13,624 nucleotides of DNA from Chloroflexota bacterium. Lineage in GTDB: Bacteria; Chloroflexota; Dehalococcoidia; Lucifugimonadales; Australimonadaceae. Within the stretch, counting starts at the first letter, position 1; each line of letters starts with the position of its first letter. The notes beneath the pieces are model-generated. The model did not search any database, was not told the DNA's origin, and worked only from the letters and a program-made list of their open reading frames with translations. The stretch spans positions 1-13,624 of the forward strand of contig JAQBVZ010000004.1 of assembly GCA_027625205.1 (NCBI GenBank), read 5' to 3'. Below are positions 1-7,015 of the stretch, one piece after another. The translations under genes were made by a program, and so were the position numbers.

Positions 1-5
1 TAATC

Positions 6-41
6 AAAGAGAGCGGGGACTCAGGTTCCCGCTCTCTTTTT
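6..41 (+). terminator. Intrinsic terminator of a plus-strand gene off the left edge
   Basis: Arms 6-19 and 26-39 pair over 14 bp, with one G-T wobble, around a 6-nt loop (20-25), and a run of five T (37-41) follows on the plus strand. This is a textbook Rho-independent terminator for a gene that ends at or before position 1. Read on the minus strand the stem is followed by only three T, so it would be a weak terminator for the YHYH gene that ends at 73, although a bidirectional role is possible. Confidence 0.85.
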
Positions 42-72
42 GTCGTTTGTTATTGATGGCCGCGTTTTGGGG

Positions 73-1060
73 CTAGGGTGAACCCGTAAAGCAACCGATG
101 GTGTACGGATAGTCCACTGTAGCGTGATAGTGGAACATCACCGTGGGGCTTCCGTCCCAGAGCACCTCATGGGTATGCCCGTGGCAATCATCCAAATCAC
201 TGGTGTACAGTTCCCGTCCATTCTCACCACGGCTGCCATAGATTCCAAACCCGTCCAGACCATAGCCAACCAGGCTGGAATGGCCTTCGGTCACATCAGC
301 CAGGCATGGCGTCAGTGAATGGTAGTGGTACGTGCCTCGCATCTCAGGGTGGCCGTCGCAAGCGTCCTGCACTTCATGGGCCACGGCGTCATCTCCGCGA
401 GCGTCCAGCCCATTGAAAAACACGCTGCCCTCAGGAGTACGCCTATGGCCCCCATGGAAACGCATGAAGGTTGGGCCGCTACTTCAGGGACAGCAGGGAG
501 TACGTACCGCAACTGCTGGCTCTGAATAGCATTGGGGTTGCGGTCATACTGGTACGCCTCGTCAGATGAAGCAACGGGGAACGTACCCGTCGGATGGTCA
601 GGCAAGTCATTGGACGTGATGATGCGCTGGTCTCCCTCTAACGTGATGCTCAATTGCGACGACCACGTAACCGATCCGTCCACGGCGACCTTAGCGTTGC
701 TATTCCAGGTGCCGTCACTGTTGATCCACGGGCCGTCTTGGAAAGCGCCGCCGCCGCCAAACCGCTGCGTGCAACTCCAAACGTACCCGGCCCGTGCGGA
801 CGTTGATACCTTGCCGTCGCCGATGGGGATGCGCGATAGGTCAAAGGGCTGCGTCGCGTCCGTGGTGGGGGTCGCTGTTGCAGTCTCTGTGATTGGAGTC
901 GCTGTAGGAGATTGCGGCGTTGAATCGCTGTCACTAGAAGTTGGCGTCGCCGTCACGGCTTCGGCGGTTGGCGTGGCCGTTGCGGGGTCAGAAGTTACGC
1001 CGCAAGCCGCTAGGCTGAGAGCAACTTGACTAGAAGCATCGGAGCAAATACACGTCTCAT
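73..1060 (-). pseudogene. YHYH-domain lipoprotein, disrupted by two frame changes
   Basis: This looks like one gene split over three frames. It opens at an ATG (1060-1058) that shares a base with the TGA stop of the DUF3054 gene (TGATG). It starts MRRVFAPMLLV and hits a stop at 1012-1010. A shift of frame within about 1039-1012 continues it as ALSLAAC, a lipobox, followed by a Thr/Pro-rich linker and the first half of a YHYH domain (ending MGAIGVLL). A second shift near 430-437 continues it as FFNGLDARGDDAVAHEVQDAC, through TYHYH to FHYHATVDYPYTIGC and a TAG stop. Adding one base at each site gives a 329-residue protein with no internal stop. The two ORFs meet exactly where the conserved domain runs on, so this is one gene and not two. 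The domain's function is unknown; a secreted, lipid-anchored protein is expected. Either the gene has decayed or the assembly lacks two bases, and the sequence alone cannot say which. Confidence 0.8.
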
Positions 1061-1458
1061 CAATTGCTCTCCCTAGGCCGGAAGGCGTAGACCGTCCGCC
1101 AGGCCATGAGAAGCGCACCCGTTATGAGCAGAGCCACCAAGGCAAAGCTGCCGTCCAGCGGTCGGTCAAAGATAACTGTGCGAGCGACCAATGCCACTGG
1201 CCCCGCCAACAACCAGGCCAGCCCGGTGTGTCGCCACGCCCATAAAGGCTGGCTCATGGCTGGCAGAGAGAAGCCGCCAACCCACGGTGCGACTGCATAC
1301 CAAGCGACCGCAAAGGTCAGTGTTGTGCGGAGGAACACGGCCGCCGTCAGGCCGTCTTCATGGCTTGCGGAGCCCAACATGGGGAACAGGACAAAGATGG
1401 CAAGGTCGCCTATACCGGCCGGTATGGAGCGACGCTTATCAGCAACGGTCATCTTCAT
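1060..1458 (-). CDS. DUF3054-family small integral membrane protein
   Basis: This 132-residue protein has about four hydrophobic segments (roughly 15-29, 41-62, 77-95 and 104-120) separated by short loops. An early Asp (D18) and the GSASHEDG stretch (29-36) fit my memory of the DUF3054 family of small membrane proteins. The family's function is unknown and I do not assign one. It starts 10 bp after the tyrS stop, with a purine-rich AAAGGG stretch upstream; a second Met at residue 3 is an alternative start. Its TGA overlaps the ATG of the next gene by one base, which suggests translational coupling to the YHYH lipoprotein. Confidence 0.75.
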   Translation of the reverse strand: MKMTVADKRRSIPAGIGDLAIFVLFPMLGSASHEDGLTAAVFLRTTLTFAVAWYAVAPWVGGFSLPAMSQPLWAWRHTGLAWLLAGPVALVARTVIFDRPLDGSFALVALLITGALLMAWRTVYAFRPRESN

Positions 1459-1468
1459 GGAGGTGGCC

Positions 1469-2701
1469 CTACCCTTTCACCACGCGGAGGAACCGGCGGC
1501 GGCCCACTTTGAGCACCGCACCGTAGGCAATAACAACTGTGCCTTCCGCAACGCGCTCGCCATCCAACTCGACTGCACCTTGCGTCAACAGGCGTCGCGC
1601 CTCACTACGACTGGGCGCAAGCCCCACCGCGACTATAAAGCGTGCCACGTCCACGGCCAGGCCAGTGTCGTCAGCGGAAGTTACGCCATCAGTGGACGCG
1701 TTCACCGCAAGCTCAGGCACCTCGGACGGTGCCTGACGCTGCTGGACTACGCGCTCAAACTCTTCCTGGGCCTGGGTTGCAGCACCGGCATCGTGGAAGG
1801 CGGCCACAATCTCGCGCCCAAGCCGTTTCTTCAGTTCCATGGGGTGCGTTGACCGGGTCTCCAGGGCTGACCCCATCTCCGCCAGGTCTCCGTCAGGCAC
1901 GTCAGTCAGCAGTTCAAAGTACGTCAGGATGAGGTTGTCAGGAAGCGACATCACCTTGCCAAACATCTCGCCCGGCGCCTCTTCCACACCAATGTAGTTG
2001 TCCAGAGACTTGCTCATCTTGCGGACGCCGTCAGTGCCCGGCAGGATGGGCATCATCACGCACTGCTGCGGGCGCTCCCCCATCTTCTCCTGCAACTCTC
2101 TCCCCACCAGCAGGTTGAACATCTGGTCAGTCCCGCCAAACTCCACGTCAGACTTGATGGCTATGGAGTCGTAAGCCTGCAACAGCGGGTAGAGCATCTC
2201 CGTTACGGCTATGGGGCGTCCAGCCTCGTACCGCTTCGCAAAATCGTCCCGGTGCAAGAACTGGTTCACAGTGAACATGGAGGTCAGCTTGATGACACTT
2301 GCCAGCGTGAAGTCGCCAAACCATTCACTCTGGTAAACGGCCTGCGTCTTATCAGGGTCCACCACCTTGAAGAACTGCCGCATGTAGCTCTCGGCGTTGG
2401 AGCGCACCTCCTCAGCCGTCAGCATGGGCCGTGTGATTGACGCCCCGGACGGGTCGCCAATCTGCGCTGTCCAGTCGCCCACTATCAAGATGAGCTGATG
2501 GCCTAGCTCCTGAAGCTGGCGGAGTTTACGCAGGCCAACAACGTGGCCCAGGTGGATGTCAGGGCGGCTGGGGTCAAAGCCCATCTTGAGGCGCAGAGGC
2601 TTGCCTGCCTTGAGAAGCTTTTCAAGCTCCCCTTCCACAATAATCTGGGAAACGCCGCGGCTGAGAATGCGGTCCAAGGTCTGTTGGTCAGGGCCTGGCA
2701 T
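1469..2701 (-). CDS. tyrS: Tyrosine--tRNA ligase
   Basis: This cytoplasmic class I aminoacyl-tRNA synthetase charges tRNA-Tyr with tyrosine. It has 410 residues, a normal length. The HIGH signature appears as HLGH (50-53) inside DPSRPDIHLGH. The tyrosine pocket and core motifs YPLLQAYDS (171-179) and FGGTDQMFNLLVGRE (188-202) are present, and KMSKS is intact at 228-232. The C-terminus (about 345-410) is an S4 RNA-binding domain (SRSEARRLLTQGAVELDG). The HLGH and YPLLQAYDS context resembles the TyrZ-like (type 2) subgroup, though I cannot prove that without an alignment. The ATG start is supported by a perfect AAGGAGG (complement of 2712-2718) 10 bp upstream. It follows ribF by 33 bp and lies 10 bp before the DUF3054 gene, so it is probably in the same transcript. 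No T-box precedes it. Confidence 0.97.
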   Translation of the reverse strand: MPGPDQQTLDRILSRGVSQIIVEGELEKLLKAGKPLRLKMGFDPSRPDIHLGHVVGLRKLRQLQELGHQLILIVGDWTAQIGDPSGASITRPMLTAEEVRSNAESYMRQFFKVVDPDKTQAVYQSEWFGDFTLASVIKLTSMFTVNQFLHRDDFAKRYEAGRPIAVTEMLYPLLQAYDSIAIKSDVEFGGTDQMFNLLVGRELQEKMGERPQQCVMMPILPGTDGVRKMSKSLDNYIGVEEAPGEMFGKVMSLPDNLILTYFELLTDVPDGDLAEMGSALETRSTHPMELKKRLGREIVAAFHDAGAATQAQEEFERVVQQRQAPSEVPELAVNASTDGVTSADDTGLAVDVARFIVAVGLAPSRSEARRLLTQGAVELDGERVAEGTVVIAYGAVLKVGRRRFLRVVKG

Positions 2702-2734
2702 GCGGGGGAAGCCTCCTTATGCTGACTGGGGCTC

Positions 2735-3703
2735 TTATCCTGATTGAGATGGCATGGTGTTGTCTATGGGGGTCAAGCTCCGCATGACCTCCGTGACCTC
2801 TTCCACGTCCCTGTGCATCTGGGCCGCTAGCGCTTCCGGCGTACCGAATTGCTCCTGGGGGCGCAGACGCTTGATGAACTCCAGCCGGACTTGCCGGTCA
2901 TACAGGTCACCAGTGTAATCCAATAGGAACGCCTCCACCGTCAACCTACCGTCTATATGAAAGGTTGGCTTGGTGCCCACGCTGGCCGCCGCCGTGTAAC
3001 GCTTGCCATCCACAACGGCCTGCGCCGCGTAAACGCCGTCAGCAGGCAGCGCCTGACTCTCCTCTAGGTGGAGGTTCACCGTGGGGAAGCCCAGCTCAGA
3101 GCCACCACGGCCCTCTCCATGCTCCACCTCGCCTGCGACGTGAAAGTAGCGCCCCAGGTAGGAAGTCACCTTCTCTACATCGCCCACGCCCAAGGCTTCA
3201 CGGACACCGGTGCTGTTGATGCGCCTGCCACTGAACTCCAAGGGCGTGGCCTGCTCCACTGTGAAGCTGTGCGTGTGACCCAACTCCTGAAGCATCGGAA
3301 ACGTGCCCTGGCGCTGGTAGCCCATGGCAAAGTTGGGGCCCACCACCATGTGGGCCATCCTCAGGGAGTCTCGTAGCGCGAGGGTGAACTCCTCAGCCGT
3401 GAGCAGCGAGAAGTCCCGAGTGAAGGTGATGGGAACAACGTGTTCAACGCCAGCCGCTTTCAGCAACACAACCCGATCATCAAGGGAGGTTAGCCAACGT
3501 ATGGGGTCGGCGGGGCGTAGGACGGAGCGCGGGTGGTTGAGAAAGGTGACCACCACCGGCGACAGTCCCCGCTCCTTGGCGGCGTGGACAACGCTTCGCA
3601 GCAGGTGCTGGTGGCCAAGGTGCACGCCGTCAAAAACGCCAATGGTCACAGCAGTGGCGGTGCTCAATTGTGGGATGGACAACTCTTTTTGCAGCCCCAT
3701 CAT
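2735..3703 (-). CDS. ribF: Bifunctional riboflavin kinase / FAD synthetase
   Basis: This enzyme converts riboflavin to FMN and FMN to FAD. The 322-residue length is typical. The N-terminal adenylyltransferase module has GVFDGVHLGHQ (22-32), a nucleotidyltransferase HxGH-type motif, the VVVTFLNHP strand, and INSTGVREAL (162-171) in place of the usual SSTxIR-like motif. The C-terminal kinase module begins near 185 and has GEGRGGSELGFPTVNL (196-211), DGVYA (222-226) and VEAFLLD with the expected catalytic Glu (E257). Two adjacent ATGs start the ORF; I kept the upstream one. The ribosome-binding site is weak (an AGG about 10 nt upstream). The gene begins 41 bp after the DAHP synthase stop with no terminator visible between them, so it is likely cotranscribed. 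Confidence 0.96.
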   Translation of the reverse strand: MMGLQKELSIPQLSTATAVTIGVFDGVHLGHQHLLRSVVHAAKERGLSPVVVTFLNHPRSVLRPADPIRWLTSLDDRVVLLKAAGVEHVVPITFTRDFSLLTAEEFTLALRDSLRMAHMVVGPNFAMGYQRQGTFPMLQELGHTHSFTVEQATPLEFSGRRINSTGVREALGVGDVEKVTSYLGRYFHVAGEVEHGEGRGGSELGFPTVNLHLEESQALPADGVYAAQAVVDGKRYTAAASVGTKPTFHIDGRLTVEAFLLDYTGDLYDRQVRLEFIKRLRPQEQFGTPEALAAQMHRDVEEVTEVMRSLTPIDNTMPSQSG

Positions 3704-3744
3704 GTCAGCGGAACCTGCTTATCCGGGCGCATGAAGGCCACCAG

Positions 3745-4803
3745 CTAGGTACCGGCCAGGGCGTCGTGGGCTTCGGTTAGCAGCGCCTCGGTCTCGTCCC
3801 AGCCAATACACGCGTCGGTGATAGACAGGCCGTACTCCAGCTTGGATGGGTCGTCCCCCAGCTTCTGGCTGCCAGGGAAGAGATGGCTCTCCACCATGCA
3901 ACCAATGATGTTGGCGTCGCCCGCCATCCGCTGAGAGACAATGTCACGGAAGACCAGGGCCTGCTTGGCGTGGTCCTTCTCTGAATTGCCGTGGCTGCAG
4001 TCCACCATGAGCGTGGACGGAAGGCCGGACGCCTTCAACTGCGCCTGAGCGAGGGCGATGGAAGGGGCCATGTAGTTGGAGCCGTGGCTGCCGCCCCGAA
4101 GCACCACATGGGTGTCAGGGTTGCCCTTGGTCTGCACCATGCAGGTGTTGCCGTCTCTGTCTATGCCGAAAAAGGCGTGAGGGGCTCTGGCGGAGACAAT
4201 GGCATCCACCGCATTCTGTACATTGCCATCCGTGCTGTTCTTGAATCCCACCGGCATGCTGAGGCCGCTGGCCATCTGCCGATGGGTCTGGCTCTCAATG
4301 GTGCGCGCGCCAATGGCCGCCCAAGACACCAGGTCTGCCAGGTATTGGGGCACCACAGGGTCAAGGAACTCCGTGGCCGCAGGGAGACCCATCTCCGCTA
4401 GCTTCACCAGAAAGCCTCTGGCGCGACGGAGGCCGGTCTCAATGTGGAAGGATCCGTCCAGCATCGGGTCGTAGATGAGACCCTTCCACCCTACCGTGGT
4501 GCGCGGCTTCTCAAAGTACACGCGCATTACTATCAGCATCCTGTCGCTGAGGCATTCGGAGAGTTTCAGCAGCCGCTCCGCGTACTCCAGTCCCGCCTTC
4601 TCATCATGGATGGAACACGGGCCAACAATGACCAGCAGCCTGGGGTCGTCACCGTTGATGACCCTCTTGATCTGGGTACGACCGTTGAGCACGCTGTCAG
4701 CCATTGCCTTGGTGACGGGCAAGTCAGCAATAACCTCACGCGGCGAGACCAAAGGCTCGATTTTCTCGATATTAACGTCGTTTATGTTGATGGACTGAAC
4801 CAT
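3745..4803 (-). CDS. aroG: 3-deoxy-7-phosphoheptulonate synthase, class I (AroF/AroG/AroH type)
   Basis: This enzyme condenses phosphoenolpyruvate and erythrose 4-phosphate to DAHP, the first step of the shikimate pathway. It has 352 residues, like the E. coli isozymes. GPCSIHD (61-67) supplies the metal-binding Cys63. MRVYFEKPRTTVGWKGL is nearly identical to the family consensus. The other expected metal ligands lie in DCSHGN, MVESHL and SITDAC. The regulatory-site segment SGLSMPVGFKN resembles the E. coli Phe- and Tyr-sensitive isozymes, so feedback inhibition by an aromatic amino acid is likely, but I cannot say by which one. The symbol marks the family, not the isozyme. The ATG is supported by AAGGA six bases upstream. 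The 242-bp spacer before it suggests its own leader. It is followed closely by ribF. Confidence 0.96.
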   Translation of the reverse strand: MVQSININDVNIEKIEPLVSPREVIADLPVTKAMADSVLNGRTQIKRVINGDDPRLLVIVGPCSIHDEKAGLEYAERLLKLSECLSDRMLIVMRVYFEKPRTTVGWKGLIYDPMLDGSFHIETGLRRARGFLVKLAEMGLPAATEFLDPVVPQYLADLVSWAAIGARTIESQTHRQMASGLSMPVGFKNSTDGNVQNAVDAIVSARAPHAFFGIDRDGNTCMVQTKGNPDTHVVLRGGSHGSNYMAPSIALAQAQLKASGLPSTLMVDCSHGNSEKDHAKQALVFRDIVSQRMAGDANIIGCMVESHLFPGSQKLGDDPSKLEYGLSITDACIGWDETEALLTEAHDALAGT

Positions 4804-5045
4804 ACAAAGTCCTTTTAGACTCGTACACAGGAGAGTTTCGTGGACTGGAGAGTCAGGCAGGCCGGGTTAGCTATAAACGCCGACAATGATCCCAGTGGCG
4901 GGAGCAGTCGCTCCGAAGCCCCTCCTCGGAGCGACAGACAGCGTCCGCACCGTAAAGAGAGGACAGAGTAAGGCAGCGTTGGACGCCCAGAGACCATTGG
5001 CCCTGTGACCCGCTACACGGTCGTATCGCGCGTCCTTCATTCCCC
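4804..5045 (-). other. Spacer/leader between aroH and the DAHP synthase gene
   Basis: This is the longest non-coding gap within the minus-strand gene series. It holds the hairpin at 4907-4935, a competing short hairpin at 4901-4914, and a weak 60-codon open frame (5049 to 4867) whose GTG overlaps the aroH stop. I found no T-box motif, no U-run after the hairpins and no convincing -35/-10 pair. A leader or an independent promoter for the DAHP synthase gene is an inference from the length and the structure. Confidence 0.5.
4907..4935 (-). repeat. Perfect 9-bp inverted repeat with AGGAGG in the loop
   Basis: GTCGCTCCG and CGGAGCGAC pair perfectly around an 11-nt loop. In the minus-strand transcript the loop reads AGGAGGGGCUU, which contains a full Shine-Dalgarno-like AGGAGG. 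No start codon at normal spacing and no U-tract follow, so it is neither an obvious terminator nor an obvious ribosome-binding site. The arm at 4907-4915 can instead pair with 4901-4905 (GGAGC with GCTCC at 4910-4914), so two folds exclude each other. Its 9-bp stem and 11-nt loop match the geometry of the hairpin at 11561-11589, though the sequence differs. Confidence 0.7.
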
Positions 5046-5417
5046 TCACTGCGTTGCTCCCCTAGATCGGAGGTGCTGCGCACCCTTCAGGTACACGTGC
5101 ACCAACTCATCTTTTGACTTGTCAGTGTTCACCAGCAGAAGCACCCGCACCACGGACGTAGCAGCATCAGGCACGTCCATTTCATGTGCGTTCATGAGAG
5201 CGGTATGCTCCCATCCCATCCGGACTCGCGCCGCAACTGCTGGAAACTCGGCGTTTAAGTCTCTGGTAGTAGTAAAGAATACCGCAGCTACATCGTTTTC
5301 CACAAGCTGATTAGACGCAACCATCTGCCGGAGGAGCTCCTCCGTGGCGTCCACAATGGCCTCTTTTGTGTTGGCATCTGCGGTGGTGGCACCGCGCAAG
5401 CCCAGGCAAGCGCTCAT
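5046..5417 (-). CDS. aroH: Chorismate mutase, monofunctional AroH class
   Basis: This enzyme rearranges chorismate to prephenate, the branch toward phenylalanine and tyrosine. At 123 residues it matches the small trimeric Bacillus-type (AroH) fold rather than the helical AroQ class. All four residues known from the B. subtilis enzyme are present, each shifted by one: Arg8 (GLRGATT), Glu79 (NAHEMDV), Arg91 (SVVRVLLLV) and Tyr109 (HVYLKGA). The gene starts 31 bp after the trpA stop and has only a weak ribosome-binding site (AGG about 13 nt upstream). Its TGA is overlapped by a GTG of a doubtful small frame. It lies between trpA and the DAHP synthase gene, so entry to the pathway, one chorismate branch and the end of the other sit together. 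Confidence 0.95.
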   Translation of the reverse strand: MSACLGLRGATTADANTKEAIVDATEELLRQMVASNQLVENDVAAVFFTTTRDLNAEFPAVAARVRMGWEHTALMNAHEMDVPDAATSVVRVLLLVNTDKSKDELVHVYLKGAQHLRSRGATQ

Positions 5418-5448
5418 GGTCTATCAGTACCTGGTTGAAATTGCGGCC

Positions 5449-6246
5449 CTAGCTCTTCCGTCCAGCCAGCTTGGCGATGAAATCACCCGCGCGACGGAGC
5501 CGCTCGTCAGGCGGCGCAGAGTGTATCACGTTGATGAGCGCGCTGCCCACGACCGCCGCCTGCGCGTGACCAGCCAGCGATTCCACATGCTCTCGTTCCG
5601 ATATGCCAAAGCCCACTGCTATGGGCAGCGTGGTGTGCTTGCGTATGCGGTCCAATAGCTCAAAGACGTTGGTGGACACCTCACGGCGCGCGCCGGTGAC
5701 TCCCGTGACGGCCACGCAGTAAATGAACCCCTCCGCCAAAGCACACGCCTCAGCGATACGTTCGTCGGTACTGGTGGGCGTCAGCAGGCTGATGAGCGGC
5801 AGGCCCTGGGACTTGAGCGCCTCCCGCAAGGGTGCTGACTCCTCCGGCGGCAGGTCAGGCACAATCGCGCCGTCAGCCCCGGCTAGCACCGCGTCCCTGG
5901 CAAAGGCATCTATGCCATAGCTCAGGATGGGGTTGTAGTAGCCCATGAGTACCAGCGGCGTCTCAAGGCCGTTGCCGCGCAGCGTCTTGCAGACCTCCAG
6001 GCACTTGGTCAGCGTCACCCCTTGCTGAAGGGCGTCAAAGCTGGCCGCCTGTATGGTGGGGCCGTCGGCTATTGGGTCGCTGAAAGGCACACCAAGCTCT
6101 ATCAGGTCAGCGCCCGCCTCAGCCAACGCAGGCGCTAGCGACAGCGTGTCGTCGATAGTGGGAAAGCCCACGGTGAGGTACGGAAAGACGCCTGTACGTC
6201 CCTCCTGGGTGAGTCGTTGGAACATGGAGTCAAGTCGGTGTGTCAT
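5449..6246 (-). CDS. trpA: Tryptophan synthase alpha subunit
   Basis: The alpha subunit cleaves indole-3-glycerol phosphate to indole and glyceraldehyde 3-phosphate and passes indole to TrpB. From the ATG at 6246 it has 265 residues, close to the usual length. The catalytic acids are Glu50 in LIELGVPFSDP and Asp61 in DPIADGP, each one position off the enteric enzyme. The phosphate-binding region (VGFGIS near the C-terminus) and the YYNPI segment are also present. A TTG 18 bp further upstream would overlap the CPBP gene. I prefer the ATG, which lies 4 bp after that gene's stop, although no strong ribosome-binding site is seen. trpB is not adjacent on either side, which is unusual, because trpB and trpA are often neighbours. 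Confidence 0.97.
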   Translation of the reverse strand: MTHRLDSMFQRLTQEGRTGVFPYLTVGFPTIDDTLSLAPALAEAGADLIELGVPFSDPIADGPTIQAASFDALQQGVTLTKCLEVCKTLRGNGLETPLVLMGYYNPILSYGIDAFARDAVLAGADGAIVPDLPPEESAPLREALKSQGLPLISLLTPTSTDERIAEACALAEGFIYCVAVTGVTGARREVSTNVFELLDRIRKHTTLPIAVGFGISEREHVESLAGHAQAAVVGSALINVIHSAPPDERLRRAGDFIAKLAGRKS

Positions 6247-6250
6247 GTGC

Positions 6251-6937
6251 TCAGGATACCGCAACTGCCAGGGCTAGGGCATTCTGCATTGAGTGGGCCA
6301 GGATGGCGGGCCACAGGGAGCCGGTGCGCTTGTATATCCATGCAAACGCCATCCCAGCTATGAACGTGGGCCCCAGCAGCCCTATATCCAGATGGCTGAC
6401 GGCAAACATTTCAGCGCTCACGTAGGCGGCGGGCCAAAAGTCCCAGCGGGAGGCCAGTCCTGTATAAGCGAACCCCCTGTAAAACAGCTCTTCCGTGAAG
6501 GGTCCCACCAGGACGATAACGACGACTGCCAGCGGCAGAACGTCCTCAAGCGCAATTCTGTCCGGCGGAGGCGGCGGCTGTAGCGCATCTACGCCCAACA
6601 CATTGATGAGGATGGTGTAAACGATGGTGAGGCCCATGCTGAGCAACGCGCCCACCACGGCCCAGCCAATGATGCTCCGTTGCGTGGGCCCCAGGCCCAG
6701 GAGGAACAGCCGCCGTGGATTGTTGCCCGGCCCCATACCCAATGCCAGGACGACAAGCCCCACTTCAAGCACCAGGCCAAGGGCCAGGGTCATGGATGAC
6801 AGGCCGTCTGGCACGACCGACGCCAAGGCCACGGTGAGCACCCATATGGCGACGAGCCCAATCAGCGACAACCCCACCTGGCGGGGGCCCCAGGGAAGGG
6901 ATGTCTGGTCAGACTGAATAAGCGGCGTGGGTTCCAC
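6251..6937 (-). CDS. CPBP-family intramembrane glutamic endopeptidase (CAAX/ABI type)
   Basis: This 228-residue polytopic membrane protein has several hydrophobic segments (about 18-42, 48-68, 88-115, 133-147, 165-181, 185-201 and 208-226). The family signature is complete: EELFYR with E149, E150 and R154, then SHLD with His182, and a late His215 in LAHSMQN. Members include CAAX-processing proteases and bacteriocin-immunity proteins; the substrate here is unknown. A Pro run (120-125, QPPPPP) lies in the loop before the catalytic helix. The start is GTG at 6937: an in-frame TAA four codons upstream rules out a longer form. The gene ends 4 bp before trpA, so the two are probably cotranscribed, but no functional link to tryptophan synthesis is evident. 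Confidence 0.9.
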   Translation of the reverse strand: MEPTPLIQSDQTSLPWGPRQVGLSLIGLVAIWVLTVALASVVPDGLSSMTLALGLVLEVGLVVLALGMGPGNNPRRLFLLGLGPTQRSIIGWAVVGALLSMGLTIVYTILINVLGVDALQPPPPPDRIALEDVLPLAVVVIVLVGPFTEELFYRGFAYTGLASRWDFWPAAYVSAEMFAVSHLDIGLLGPTFIAGMAFAWIYKRTGSLWPAILAHSMQNALALAVAVS

Positions 6938-7015
6938 GGGCGCACGGCCTTACGCTTGAGCTAGGGCCATGCTAGCAGCGGGCTATCGTCGCTACAAGGC
7001 GGCAGGACGCGGACG

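Noticed and set aside
312..1118. Separate 268-residue protein starting at 1118
   Set aside because: This start overlaps the DUF3054 gene by 59 bp and gives no signal peptide, although a lipobox follows; its last 40 residues leave the YHYH domain frame. It is better read as the middle part of the frameshifted gene.
1106..1852. 248-codon plus-strand frame opposite tyrS and the DUF3054 gene
   Set aside because: It spans two well-supported minus-strand genes, its composition is irregular (Arg, His and Ala rich), and no motif is visible.
4804..5045. T-box or trp-type attenuator upstream of the DAHP synthase gene
   Set aside because: No AGGGTGG-ACCGCG core, no terminator with a U-run and no cluster of Trp, Phe or Tyr codons could be found on the minus strand.
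6957..6977. Six-codon frame (MALAQA) before the CPBP gene
   Set aside because: It is too short to judge and lacks a ribosome-binding site; it only shows that an in-frame stop blocks a longer CPBP start.
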